From Scalesia atractyloides (Eukaryota; Streptophyta; Magnoliopsida; Asterales; Asteraceae), in contig CAMTDV010000017.1 of the NCBI GenBank assembly GCA_947069175.1, positions 39,503,126-39,567,125 of the forward strand: 64,000 bases of DNA, in the 5' to 3' direction. The translations under genes were made by a program, and so were the position numbers. Every line of letters begins with the position of its first letter. The stretch's first letter is position 1. The notes under the pieces are model-generated. The model saw only the letters and a program-made list of their open reading frames with translations. It searched no databases and was not told the DNA's origin. Shown one piece after another: positions 9,841 to 21,110 of the stretch.

Positions 9841-11366
9841 TGGGTTACCTTTGTTTTTTTTCTCCTTATTTTTGTTTTTATGATCATGGTCTGTATTTGA
9901 TACATATATTCAGGGGAATTGTAAGGGTAACCGGTTGGGTCTTTTGTTGTTATTGTACACTGTATATTTATTATATATTATGGTTATGTTTGATATGTTG
10001 CTTCTAGCCGTGTAGCTAATTTATACAGGTTATGTCACGATTGCGAAGTTGCATGAGTTGAATAGTTGGAGTGTCTACGAGCAATGTATCGAGCATATCA
10101 GGGGAGTTTCAGTCTCACTTCTCCTGTTTGTTGTTGTTGTGTAATTTTTTGTGTTAGTTTAATTCCTTTTTGTTCACATTAAGGACAATGTGTCTTTCAA
10201 GTGTGGGGATGGGGGAATTTGTAAATTGAGTCTGTAAATATCTAAAAAATAAAAAATTAAAAATAGTTGGTTTTGCGAGTCCCGGTCCTTTAGTGCATAG
10301 AAAACGAAAAACCTTTTCAAAGCGTCGGTTAAAAGCGGTTTAATTGTCGGATTTGCGAGTCGAGAGAGCATGTTTCTTTGAGTTGCGGGATAGTAGGTTG
10401 ATTGATTCAATTTTTGGGAGTAAAAGGTTTCGGGATGCCTGATATGGATGAGTGGAAGTGAACTGAATGTGATTGTGATATCGGTAACCCTTATTTTCCA
10501 CATGATAGTGAGATTTGAGCCTTTACATGTTTCATATATATATATATATATATGTTCACTATGTTCGTTTCATGTGTATTTACCGACTTGTTCCATTACT
10601 TTAGAACTTGTGCGTTTTGATACAGTTTGAGACATTTGGTTAGGATTTGGCACGGATATGACAGAGGCACTAGGATCACCTTGTATGTGTAGCCTTTGTG
10701 TTCGACCTGTTTCCATTACCCTTAGACACCACTTTGAACCTAACCATTCGTTTGTTACCCATTGTTCATTTGATAACCGGATCGTGTTATTATTTAGTAT
10801 GTAAAAAAAAGATGAAGAAAAAAAAGAGAAAAAATGAAAAATGAAAATAAATAAATAGAATAAAGTTGTGGGTCGAAATGACCAATATGATAGTATTTGT
10901 TTTGTGCTTATCCGGTTCATCGTGTGATCTTTTGTGTTAGCCCATTTTTCCCAAATAAAATAACCTACCTTTAGCCCTTGCCTACCCGTTTAAGTCCTTT
11001 TGATCCATGTCGAGTTTTAACGAATAGGTGGAAATCTGATTGACGTACAAGCTTATGATAGTGTACTTCATAGTTCGGTTTTGAGAGTTCACTCGAAATA
11101 TGATATGTATTAGCTGAGGGTTGAGTGAAATTGTGAGGGGTGTCCACATTTCATGATTGGTTGCTTGAAGGTGAGAGAAGCTTGATTAGGTAAGCTCAGT
11201 TTTTGTGAAGTATCTTGAATTGTCAACCTTTTGAACGTTGTAAGTCTTGTGAAACCGTTGTGTGTGATGATTTTCGTAGTTCGCGTTAAAACTTGTTTGA
11301 GACTTGCGTTGTTGTTAAGTGTTTAAGTTGGACATGTTGCTTGGGATTTTGCTTAGGGACAAGCAA
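9841..11366 (+). other. Athila 3' non-coding region
   Basis: Continuation of the Athila element after the nested LTR. No sizeable frame is supported. A purine-rich AAGTGTGGGGATGGGGGAAT near 10200 resembles a second polypurine tract of the kind found after ORF1 in Athila elements. An (AT)n run lies near 10536-10553. Confidence 0.6.
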
Positions 11367-11387
11367 AAGGGTAAGTGTGGGGATGTT
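11367..11387 (+). other. Polypurine tract of the Athila element
   Basis: AAGGGTAAGTGTGGGGATG ends immediately before the TGATGTGT start of the 3' LTR, the expected place for plus-strand priming. Confidence 0.8.
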
Positions 11388-13292
11388 TGATGTGTTTAGA
11401 ATTACACATATTCTACGTATCGAATTCCCTACATTTCGAGTGGTTTGTTGATGGTTTCCCGCGATTTTGATACTGATTTGATTGAATTGTGAATTTGCAG
11501 GAGTTAGTGAAGAACTTGTTGATTTTGCGGTGAAAATGAAGGAAAGTGGTTGCAGCGGAGAAGCACGGAAAGACGTGTCGGAAAACAAAGGTTGAAAGTA
11601 AAAAAAATTGCTCTCCAGGAGTCCTTACGGACCGTAAGATATTGGTCTTTACGGTCCTTAAGACATTGGTCTTTACGGTCCGTAAAGGTTTTGTGCACGC
11701 ATGATTTTGGATAGCCTTACAGATCGTAAGCCGTAAGGCCATACGGTCCGTAAGCATGTCAGTTTTCGCGAAAATCTTATAAAATCAAGGCAGCCGACCA
11801 AGGTTGAGACATTCCGCATACCAGGCAACTTTGGAGCAATTTGGGATGAACTTGGAGCATTTTGAAGCTGCTTTGAAGTCTTGGAAGCTTTCAGTTCATC
11901 CTTGGAGCGTTTTGGGTTCGGTTTGAAATTGTTTTTCGCACTTTGACATCATAAACCATGTCTTACGGACCGTAAGACATTGGTCTTTACGATCCGTAAA
12001 GGGTTTGTGCACGCATGATTTTGGATAGCCTTACGGATCGTAAGCCGTAAGGCCATACGGTCCGTAAGCATGTCGGTTTTCGCGAAAATCTTATAAAATC
12101 AAGGCAGCCGACCAGGGTTGAGACATTCCATATACCAGGCAACTTTGGAGCAATTTGGGACGAACTTGGAGCATTTTGAAGCTGCTTTGAAGTCTTGGAA
12201 GCTTTCAGTTCATCCTTGGAGCGTTTTGGGTTCGGTTTGAAATTGTTTTTTGCACTTTGACATCATAAACCATGTTTTGCTTTGTTTTCAGTTGTGATTA
12301 TGCTTTGTTTATGAATATTATGAGTAGCTAAATATTGAAACTACTTAGGTTGAGATAAACTAGAGGTTGTGACGTTGTTTTGACTTGGTTTTGGCTATTT
12401 TATGTGATTTACATAACTTTACATTTAAATTGATCTTGATATTGCATGTTTTGGTGTTTGTGATTGATTGTTGATTGATGAATTCAGCGGTTTAGGCACG
12501 TAGAAATACAACCTAGACTTAGGATTTAATTTGAATCGGTTAATCTTAGGGTTTTCGGTTTGAGTCTTGTGTTTAGAAATAAATCAAGACTAATCAATTA
12601 TTAAAATCAACAACTAAAACTTGCATCCTCATCTAGTGACTCGAAAGATGATTTAGGTGTGCTAGGTTATTAGCTAATCATTGTTGGGTAGATTGGGTGA
12701 CCGATAGCTCGGGCTCGTTTATTTCATCGCGTTTAGGGTTTCCTAGGATTTCAATTCTCAAGGTTGGGTTTGCTTCGCGAGTAGAGGGTTCTGGGGTAAT
12801 TTCGCTTTGATATTCGTGGGATTTGGTATCGATAGGTCGAGCCGGTTCGTTCTAGCACTTCGCATTTCGTCCCTATCTTTCGGTTAATCATCTCTAGCGG
12901 GAGGTTATTCGGGTAGATTAGGATATTTAGCCACTGCCATAGTTAGGATAGCGTTGCATGATTCTAGTGATTCGACACCTAGGTAGTCTTTTCTCATCAT
13001 ATTTGATCTACACTTCGCTCCCGAGTTCGTTTCTGTGTTTCTTTCGTTAGCTTTATTCATCTTTTTTATAATTACTTAGGCTATTATATAAACATTAAAA
13101 TCAAACCTAAAATTAACTTTGTATTCGATAACGGTTCAGTATCTAGGGTTTGCTTATAGTGTCCACAGATTGATATCCGGTCTTGCCATCTACACTACAC
13201 TGCGACCGTGCACTTGCCGATTGTGTGTGGTTTAGTTTGCGATTTCATTTTAAAACTTGTGAGATTTTTAATATACACATTTTCACACATCA
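11388..13292 (+). mobile_element. Complete 3' LTR of the Athila element
   Basis: 1905 bp, bounded by the perfect 8-bp inverted repeat TGATGTGT/ACACATCA. Its last 529 bp match 1-537. A promoter region with palindromes and a TATAAAA box is present twice because of an internal tandem duplication. The flank AGACT (13293-13297) would be the 3' copy of the target duplication; the 5' copy is outside the window. Confidence 0.93.
11620..12290 (+). repeat. Tandem duplication of the LTR promoter region
   Basis: A unit of about 314-338 bp occurs twice in tandem, for example CCAGGCAACTTTGG at 11821 and 12135. Each unit has CTTACGGACCGTAAG (11624-11638, 11962-11976), more palindrome-like ACGG-CCGT motifs, and TATAAAA (11778-11784, 12092-12098). 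The LTR therefore has two promoter-like cassettes. Confidence 0.9.
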
Positions 13293-13297
13293 AGACT

Positions 13298-14098
13298 TCC
13301 TTGGATATTAGTGGGGAGCCAAAAGGGTGAGAACAACCCTTACATCCATGCATTGGGTGGCAGTGGACGATGTACGTAATGTGTTGTTTTAATGGCATAC
13401 TTTGCATTTAAATTCGGTCGTGCTCCATTGGTTCCCATTGATCAGCAGTAACAAGAAAATGTTGCGCAGTTCCACTGATGCACAACTTCATGGTTGTCGC
13501 TATTCATTCTTGACAACTTAATTACCGCCCATGGAAAATAGTTTCGGTCTAGAAAATTAATACAACTTTAACTCATCATTAAAAAACGATTAAGTTCTTA
13601 TCAAAGTGTTTAGTATATTTTCGTTAGTACGTTTAGTACACAAAAATGGCTTAAAGGGTTTCTTCTGATTGGACTACAAAACTAAGGGTCCACATTAGTT
13701 GAAAGGGGCTAAAACCCGAGGGAATACATCTCCAATACAACAATCACTCACCAATTTTTATCATTTCAAGTGTAAATTCAAACTCGATGGTCATCTCTTA
13801 CATTAAAAAAAAAGCTTCATGCTATTGTAACCCTAGAATCAATTTCGCCTGGCGAGCAACAATGGTTATAGTCATTGTCGTTTTAAAAAATTATAATACA
13901 AACTAATGGTTTGAAGTCAAACACCAAAAAGCCTTTGTTCTAATGGCATTGTTAAATTCTCCTCAACCAAATCAAATGGTGAAAGTTCAAACTTTATTAT
14001 AAGTGTTCAGTAGATGTAGAATCATGGAGCGTGTGTCTTCGTAAAAAAAAACCCAACCGAACTAGTAAGGTTTCTTGTGTTGTAAAACAAAATATAGA
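13298..14098. other. Intergenic, no gene recognised
   Basis: Between the Athila LTR and the Mutator-like element. 13300-13480 has moderate GC content and might be a worn host-gene fragment, but no protein family was recognised in any frame. Confidence 0.4.
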
Positions 14099-14830
14099 AT
14101 TTTTGTCGAGTAAATTGCCATTTTCGTCCCTGAAGTTTGGGCACATTTGCTATTTCGTCCAAAATGACACTTTGGTACCATTTTGCCCCCCACGTTTGTA
14201 ACTTTTTGTCATTTTCGTCCAAATGCCTAACCTAGTTACTTTATAACGTTAGATGAGTTATTTTTGAAAGAGTAAATTGCCATTTTCGTCCCTGAGGTTT
14301 GGGCACATTTGCCATTTTCATAAAAAATGACACTTGTAATCCGACACCGTCTCCGGCACAGCCTGCAACTCCGGCACCGTCTCCCAGCACGACCTGCTAC
14401 TCCGGCACCACCTACAGCTCCGGCACAAACCTGCAACTGCCGGAGTTGCAGGTTGTGCCGGGGAGACGGTGCCGGAGTTGCAAGTTGTGCCGGAGACGGT
14501 GCCGGACTTGCAGGTTGTGCCGGAGTTGTAGGTGGTGCCGGAGTAGCAAGTTGTGCTGGAGACGGTGCCAGAGTTGCAGGTTGTGCTGTAGATGTTGTGG
14601 AGTTACAAGTGTCATTTTGGACGAAAATGACAAATGCGTCCAAACCTCATAGACGAAAATGGCAATATACTCTTTAAAAATAACCCATCTAACGTTATAA
14701 AGTAACTAGGTTAGGCATTTGGACGAAAATGGCAAAAAGTTACAAACGTGAAGAGCAAAATGGTACCAAAATTTTAGACGAAAATCGCAAATGTGCTTGG
14801 GATGAAAATGGGAATTTACTCATTTTTGTC
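14099..14830. mobile_element. Foldback Mutator-like element upstream of the cysteine synthase gene
   Basis: The element spans 14108-14821 (714 bp) and is flanked by a perfect 9-bp duplication ATTTTTGTC (14099-14107, 14822-14830), diagnostic of Mutator insertions. Long inverted arms start GAGTAAATTGCCATTTTCGT. Within each arm the terminal sequence is repeated once (near 14272 and 14640). The GC-rich centre (14340-14590, CTCCGGCAC repeats) is itself an inverted repeat, so almost the whole element can fold into one hairpin. Frames seen inside come from the repeats. It has no transposase. It lies about 145 bp upstream of the TATA box of the next gene. Confidence 0.93.
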
Positions 14831-14965
14831 AAAAGGAGCACAACCATTAACCGGTAACACCTAGTGTTGGTGTTCTGAGTCGCCTGGTTTTAAATAGCTG
14901 ACCCCCCCAAAGATTTATCTATCCCTTCAACCTCACCAAAAGTCCAATTGCTGTCTATATTTATG

Positions 14966-14973
14966 TATAAATA
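14966..14973 (+). promoter_or_regulatory. TATA box of the cysteine synthase gene
   Basis: TATAAATA lies about 320 bp before the start codon. Transcription would begin near 15000, followed by a short 5' exon and the leader intron. The target duplication of the Mutator-like element ends at 14830. Confidence 0.65.
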
Positions 14974-15040
14974 CAAACCCCTTTTCTAAGCTGTTTGTAA
15001 CAATTACTTGCTCTTGTTATCATTATCATTATAAACAAAG

Positions 15041-15272
15041 GTATCTTTTCATCGTCCCTTTCGCTATTCGACATGTGATTTGCAGATATTACAATAAATA
15101 ACAATTTAGCATTTGAGATCTTATCGATGATTGACTTCGATAAACCCGTGGCCAATATTCTATGATATTTCCTATCTGTCATATCGAAAGATAATCATGC
15201 AATCCAGCACATAACTTTGTTGATTACCCTTGTTTTCTTTGCTTTTGAATACTTGATTATCTTTGATTACAG
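15041..15272 (+). other. Predicted 5' UTR intron
   Basis: AAACAAAG/GTATCT (donor at 15041) and TTGATTACAG (acceptor ending 15272) leave a 16-base untranslated stretch before the ATG at 15289. This is a prediction from splice signals only. Confidence 0.6.
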
Positions 15273-15288
15273 TTGAATTACGGAAGTT

Positions 15289-18200
15289 ATGGCTGAAGGA
15301 AAGAGTGGGATCGCTAAGGATGTTACGGAAGTAAGTTTGTTGATTGTATGATGTTGGTTTTTGTTAAAATGTTGCAAACTAGATATTTGATTATATATAT
15401 TTATTATACATGCAGTTGATTGGTAACACTCCTTTGGTTTATCTCAACAACGTTGTTGATGGATGTGTTGGTCGTATTGCGGCTAAACTGGAAATGATGG
15501 AACCTTGTTCTAGTGTTAAGGACAGGTGTGGTTCTCTGTTTACAATAATTTGGAATTATAATTTGACTTAAAGTCAAAGTTGGATTAGTTATGGTTGTGT
15601 TTATTTTTGGTGTGTGTAGGATTGGTTATAGCATGATTACGGAGGCGGAAGAAAAGGGGCTTATAACACCTGGAGAGGTTTGTTAACATTCATATATGCA
15701 TATTCTTGAGGAACATTGTGCATATAAACTTTATGCCTAATAAATGACATAAATTAGCGTATGCTGTTTTAAGCTAAAAAGGAAACAATCGGAAATCAAT
15801 TTTTTTGGGGAAAAATCTTCATTGGCGAAAACCGGAGCCTTGAGTTATGGGATTTGGGTCTGACGGGTAGGCCAAACTGCATATGGCGTTTGCCATATGA
15901 TCCAGCTCATCGTGACCTTCGCGTCCGCTGCTTATGGGCTCTGTAACTCCACTCATAGATCAAGTTATGCGTTTTTAAAGTTTGAGCCTTTTGTACTCTT
16001 GTTTTGTTCAACTGGTCCAAGTCCAAGTTAGAGTCCGCTAGCTCTTGGATCAGCTTACGTATCAACTTAAGTATATCAAATACAATTAGTTTAAGATTAT
16101 GTAAGCGGCATAGCTGTCAATAGCGAGCATAGCGATCGCTATAGCGCACTACATAGCATATAGGTCTAGGCTCGCTATTAGGGTTGTAGCGATAGGTAGC
16201 GACAATTTATTTATATATTTTGTTTTTTTTTAATATAAATAGCAATTAAATATAGCTATAAAGTAGCTGGATTTTAGGTTTTTGTTAAACATACATGTAA
16301 AATAGCTTATATACCAGGGTATTTGATATAATATACATATAAAATTTTAACTTTTTTTTCTAATGTATTGCTATATAAAATAGCGCCCGCGCTATTTATC
16401 GCTATTCGCTATGGAGCATATTGGTACCTTATCGCTATTTTTCGCTATTCGCCATTAACAACTATGTGTAAGCCTTTAAGAATTAATCTTAGATGCTATA
16501 TTATTGTATTCAGTTACTTAGTAACCGTCTTTAGTGTTCATAGTTATGGTTGTTATCTAATGCTGTAATTAATACCGTAGTAAGTCTCAAAATCAACTTC
16601 ATCTAACATATTTGTTGTAAACTATTGCTAAAGAGTGTCCTTATCGAACCAACAAGTGGCAACACTGGCATTGGGCTAGCCTTCATGGCTGCGGCAAAGG
16701 GTTACAAGCTCATCATCACGATGCCTGCATCGATGAGCCTTGAGAGACGGATTGTTCTCCGTGCTTTTGGTGCTGAGTTGGTCCTTACTGATCCCGCTAA
16801 AGGAGTGAAAGGTGCTCTCCAGAAAGCTGAGGAGATTATCGCGAAAACACCAAATGCTTACATGCTTCAGCAGTTTGAGAATCCTGCTAATCCAAAGGTA
16901 GTTTATTTTTTATTATTTTTTTTTATAATTGTTGTTGTTATATTGATGTTACGACGAATATTGATTAGCTGTGTATCTTAGATCCATTACGAAACAACTG
17001 GACCTGAAGTCTGGAAAGGTACAGGTGGGAAAATCGATGCTTTTGTTTCCGGCATTGGTACTGGCGGTACGATTACAGGTGCAGGGAAATATCTTAAAGA
17101 GCAGAACCCAGACATAAAGGTTTGATTGCTTTTACTTGTTACCCGACCCGCCAATACTTTGTTTTATATTTTGGTTTGAACTTTATAAAATATTAATGCA
17201 TAACCATCACTACAAATAGTATATCTTTGACATAATAATGTAGTTTCTTTACAATAACACAATTAGAACACTGTAAGCATTAGAATATACATGAGACAAC
17301 TTTTGACCCGTTTCATTTTTAGCTAACTTTGACCCATAAAAACCATAACTACAAGTAGTATCTCCTAGACATAATTATATATTTGATTTTCTATTTCTGT
17401 ATTTCATCAATGCATCTATTCTCCACGTCTGTTTCATACCGCTAATTAATTAATTTTAATTTTTGTCATCAGCTTTATGGCATTGAGCCTGCTGAAAGTG
17501 CTATTTTGTCTGGAGGAAAGCCTGGTAAGCTACACCGATGCTTTATTTTCCTTATCTTGTATTAGAGGGCTTAAGATTTTAACTACAAAATAGTACATTT
17601 TTTTAGAACCGTTTAAGAGGAGTTCCATATATACACCGTGCTAGTGGTGAGCTCCAACTACAAAACTAATTCCCGTCTAAATCGTTTTATAAACTCTCCC
17701 AAAGTTTATTTCATTTCTATCATCTATCCTATTTTTCTGTCATTTTTATGTTAAACCAATGTATAAATTTCACTATCAGATGTTTAACTTCTTGATTTCT
17801 GTAAATATGAAGTGGATAACAAAACCAACCTGAGTTCCGAAAGCTAATCATCATAAGTTACATGAATCTTAAAACACAAATGTGGTCATCTATATCATGT
17901 TCAGTGAACTAATATACTCGGGTCAATTGGACTTCTTATTAATGAATATTTTTGCCTTGTTGATTATGTGTATGGTGCCTAAGGTCCACACAAGATCCAA
18001 GGGCTTGGTGCTGGATTCATCCCTGGTGTTTTAGAAGTCGATCTTATTGATGAAGTTATTCAAGTAAGACCCGCCCCTTGTTATCCTTTTTTTTATTCAC
18101 TCTAATGTATGGCGTTTTGGGTTTTATTTTTCACAACTAGAAGTTGGGCATTTGTTGTCCATCGTTGATTGTTCTAATTAAAGTGATGTTTTATGCGTAT

Positions 18201-19553
18201 CCCTTAAGGTTTCAAGTGAAGAAGCAATTGAAACTGCAAAGCTTCTTGCTCTTAAAGAAGGATTACTTGTAAGTTAGAGTTATTATTCATCATATGCATC
18301 TCTGAACATGTTAAATTGCTTCATTGAGGTGACACCATAGTTTTCAATAGCGAGCGTAGCGATCGCTATAGCGCGCTACGTAGCATATATGTCTAGACTT
18401 GCTATTAGGGTTGTAGTGATAGATAGCGATGATAGGGACCATTTATTTTTTTTTGTTTTCTTAAATATAAAAGCAATTAAAGACAACTGGATTTTAGGTT
18501 TTTGTTAAATATACATGTAAAATAGCATATATATACCAGGGTATTTTGATATAATATACATATGAAGATTTTTTTAAAAAGATTTCTACTGTATCGCTAT
18601 TCCGCTGCTATTTATCGTATTCGTGATTAACAACTATCGGTGACACGTTCGACCCATTTACTTTTGAATGGGTCAACTTGGGCTACGTTTTATTATCTAA
18701 TAGGCCAGTTAAAGAAAAAAAGTTTAATGGGAAACGGGCCAAATGGAATGCATACAATCGCTTAGATCAATTTTGTGAATCATATATTAATCTTATATTG
18801 AATGGTTTTTTTTTGTATTTATACAAAGTTTTAAAAATGTCTTCCAAAAGTGTTTGGTTCAACCCAAGCAGGTCAATTATTGGTCACATTTGTTATCCAT
18901 GTTGCTATTTATGATTAAGCGCATTCTAATGAAGATTCTGAGATGGGTTTATCTGTTGCAGGTGGGGATATCATCTGGTGCTGCAGCCGCAGCTGCAATC
19001 AAGATTGCAAAGAGGCCAGAAAGTGCTGGAAAGCTGATTGTTGTAAGTTTCTTCAATATTTTTCCAGCTTTAGGTATTCCTATACTATTCCATCAAGTTT
19101 ACCGATACATTTCAAATTCGCAATCGGTTTTAATTCTATGTTTGCAATGTTCTTTACGTGATGTGAACATGGAAATGAGCTCCAGTTATCAATTTGATAT
19201 TAATGCTCTCAATATAATATCATTGTCAAATTGTCACAAGACTAGAGAGAGCAAATTCGACCCGTTTACTTATAAATGGGCCCATATAGATTAATTTTAT
19301 CTCTAATTGGACAAAGGTGTTCTGGGTCAATCCAACTATACAATAATTACCAGTTTTGACCCGTTACCCAACCTTTATACGAGCCTGCAGGTGTTTCATT
19401 TCTATATTAATTATGTGGTGTGTGTGTAGCTAATGAAATTTTATGTACAACTAAATGCAGGCTGTGTTCCCGAGTTTCGGGGAGCGATATCTGTCTTCTG
19501 TGCTATTTGATTCGGTGCGAAAAGAGGCAGAGACTATGACTTTTGATCCTTGA
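15289..19553 (+). CDS. Cysteine synthase (O-acetylserine (thiol)lyase), cytosolic type, 10 coding exons
   Basis: Makes cysteine and acetate from O-acetylserine and sulfide with pyridoxal phosphate (PLP), the last step of sulfur assimilation. Exons read from splice signals: 15289-15330, 15416-15525, 15620-15677, 16634-16897, 16982-17119, 17473-17524, 17984-18063, 18209-18268, 18962-19042, 19461-19553. All phases agree and give 325 residues, close to the family's usual 322-325. There is no transit peptide (starts MAEGKSGIAKDVTELIGNTP), so it is the cytosolic form. The PLP lysine is K49 in SSVKDR; the substrate loop PTSGNTG is at 76-82, the phosphate loop GTGGT at 184-188, and SSGAA near 272-276. 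The C-terminus is intact (FPSFGERYLSSVLFD). Splice sites are all GT-AG. Introns 3 and 8 carry MITE copies. It looks functional and is the only clearly intact host gene here. Confidence 0.96.
16100..16474. mobile_element. hAT-like MITE, copy 1, in intron 3
   Basis: The element spans about 16109-16466 (358 bp). The ends are imperfect inverted repeats (CATAGCTGTCAATAGCG and, reversed, CATAGTTGTTAATGGCG). The flanks TGTAAGCG (16100-16107) and TGTAAGCC (16467-16474) match at 7 of 8 bases, as an 8-bp duplication with one change. The interior is rich in AGCGA/TCGCT motifs at both ends and AT-rich in the middle; it is non-coding. Confidence 0.8.
18328..18646. mobile_element. hAT-like MITE, copy 2, in intron 8
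   Basis: The element spans 18336-18638 (303 bp), same family and orientation as copy 1. It is flanked by the perfect 8-bp duplication GGTGACAC (18328-18335, 18639-18646), which places the family with hAT-type elements. Copy 2 has a shorter right end than copy 1. Confidence 0.88.
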
Positions 19554-19965
19554 ACACAATGACATTGTGTTATTAAGAGGGATCATGCCAACATATTTGG
19601 AGTTTAATTATGTAACTGATGTTGTCTTTTTTTCATGGGGCACCTTGTTCTATTTTTGGTCCCGTTTGTTTCGAACGTTATATAATGTGGATGATATCTT
19701 TTTCTACCTTGTGGTAATTACAAATAATTGAATTTGTTTAGTTGTTGTGAAAGAGTATGCGAATACACATCAAGTCCAATGTTGTAGTCGAAGAAAGCAA
19801 GACTGTATGCCTTGTGCTTTCTGTAGCGTTTCACAATCTGGTTAAGTCGGACTGACAGTTATTCTAGGCTAAACTTCTAACTAAGGTTTTTATAAATGTT
19901 AAACCAAAATGGTTGGGTCAGATTGATCATCCAAAACATAGGGGTTTGGCAATTCAAACCACATC
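19554..19965 (+). other. 3' flank of the cysteine synthase gene
   Basis: Contains the 3' UTR. No strong poly(A) signal stands out. A short frame at 19543-19731 overlaps the stop codon region and is not a gene. Confidence 0.4.
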
Positions 19966-19973
19966 TTCAAAAA

Positions 19974-20439
19974 GTAAATTACTTTTTGAGTCATTGTGTT
20001 TTAGTGGTTTTAATTACTCGAGGACAAAATCAAAAAGTTTAACGTCTTGAGTCCCTAATCACTTATTTTATAACATTTTGAGTCCTTTTTAACACATGTA
20101 CTTATGATTTTGGACTCATTTGATTAAAACCATTAAAACACAGGGACTCAAAACCAGGGGCGAAGGATAATAGGGGCCGGGGACCCCAGAACTTTTCATT
20201 CTGTAGTGTTATATCTGTAGTTTTCGTTTAGAAATTTTTGGGTATATACCTTTTCGACCCCCGGTTCTATAGAAATTTTTGGGTATATACGTTTTCGACC
20301 CCTCATCATTCGGGTCAAGCTTCGCCACTGCTCAAAACATTATAAAATGAACGGTTAGGGACTCGGGATGTTAAACTTTTTGATGTTAGATTCAAGTGTT
20401 TAAAACCACTAAAACACAAGGACTTAAAGAGTAATTTTA
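19974..20439. mobile_element. Worn inverted-repeat element with an inserted segment
   Basis: The left arm starts TAAATTACTTTTTGAGTCAT and includes GTGTTTTAGTGGTTTTAA. Its reverse complement lies at about 20400-20439, and further arm segments pair around 20040-20100 and 20330-20370. A segment at about 20152-20335 (GGGGCGAAGG to CTTCGCCACTG) looks like a separate insertion; it has an internal direct repeat (AGAAATTTTTGGGTATATAC twice). Class not determined. Confidence 0.55.
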
Positions 20440-20582
20440 GTGGTTGTGTGTTTAATCTTAAAAAATGAACGGTTAGGGACTCGGGATGTTAAACTTTTTG
20501 ATATAAGATTCAAGTGTTTAAAACCACTAAAACACAAGGACTTAAAGAGTAATTTTAGTGGTTGTGTGTTTAATCTTAAAAA
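20344..20582 (+). repeat. Tandem duplication, 119-bp unit
   Basis: AAAATGAACGGTTAGGGACT begins at 20344 and again at 20463. The two units are almost identical, so the duplication is recent. The short frame at 20440-20655 exists only because of it. Confidence 0.92.
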
Positions 20583-20849
20583 GTTATATATATATAAATT
20601 CCGTAAAGAAAAAGCACGAGTCTATCACAAAACTCTTGAGCTAGTTTTTTCTTAAAAAAATATTTTTCGGGTCATCCCATAATAAATTTATTTTTCTTAA
20701 CACTAATTTATTAATACTTTTACCAAAAAAACGTTTTCAAATCAACCTAACTAACTAAATCCTGTTCGTTTGAGAAAATAAAAACTAGATAACATTTTGG
20801 AATCATAAAACAAAAGAGTTGTGAAACAAAATAAGTAAGAAGTGTTTAG

Positions 20850-21110
20850 TTCCCACATCGGAGGTGTGAGAAATAGTGGGTGGGTATTGTGGGCTATAAA
20901 AAAGGATGATGAATTAATTGTTAAAACTTAACCCGTCCTGTCAGGGTGAGAGGCGACTTATCAATGATCGTATAGAGACGGTGGGTCGTGCCGACACCTA
21001 AGACAACGAACACACTTTTCTAAGGCGAGTGAGTCTGCTCTACTTTAAGTGGGCTTGCCCGTCAATTTTTGGAAGCCCATTTCATTGGGTCCCAACAAAT
21101 ATTTTAATCC
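20850..21110 (+). ncRNA. snRNA-type promoter with unidentified transcript
   Basis: TCCCACATCG (20851-20860) matches the plant upstream sequence element (USE) of snRNA genes apart from its first position. A TATAAA box lies at 20895-20900, 34 bp after the USE; in plants that spacing marks RNA polymerase II snRNA promoters, whereas polymerase III types are about 10 bp shorter. The predicted transcript starts near 20925-20930 with no protein frame. A hairpin TGGGCTT/AAGCCCA lies at 21050-21079. The sequence does not match U1, U2, U4, U5 or U6 as I know them. It may be a repeat family carrying this promoter. Confidence 0.45.

Noticed and set aside
13298..13480. Possible host gene fragment just after the Athila LTR
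   Set aside because: Short peptide runs in different frames suggested a reductase-like protein, but no frame holds and no motif is convincing.
14236..14677. Frames of 116-135 codons on both strands
   Set aside because: They lie in the palindromic GC-rich centre of the foldback element and mirror each other across strands.
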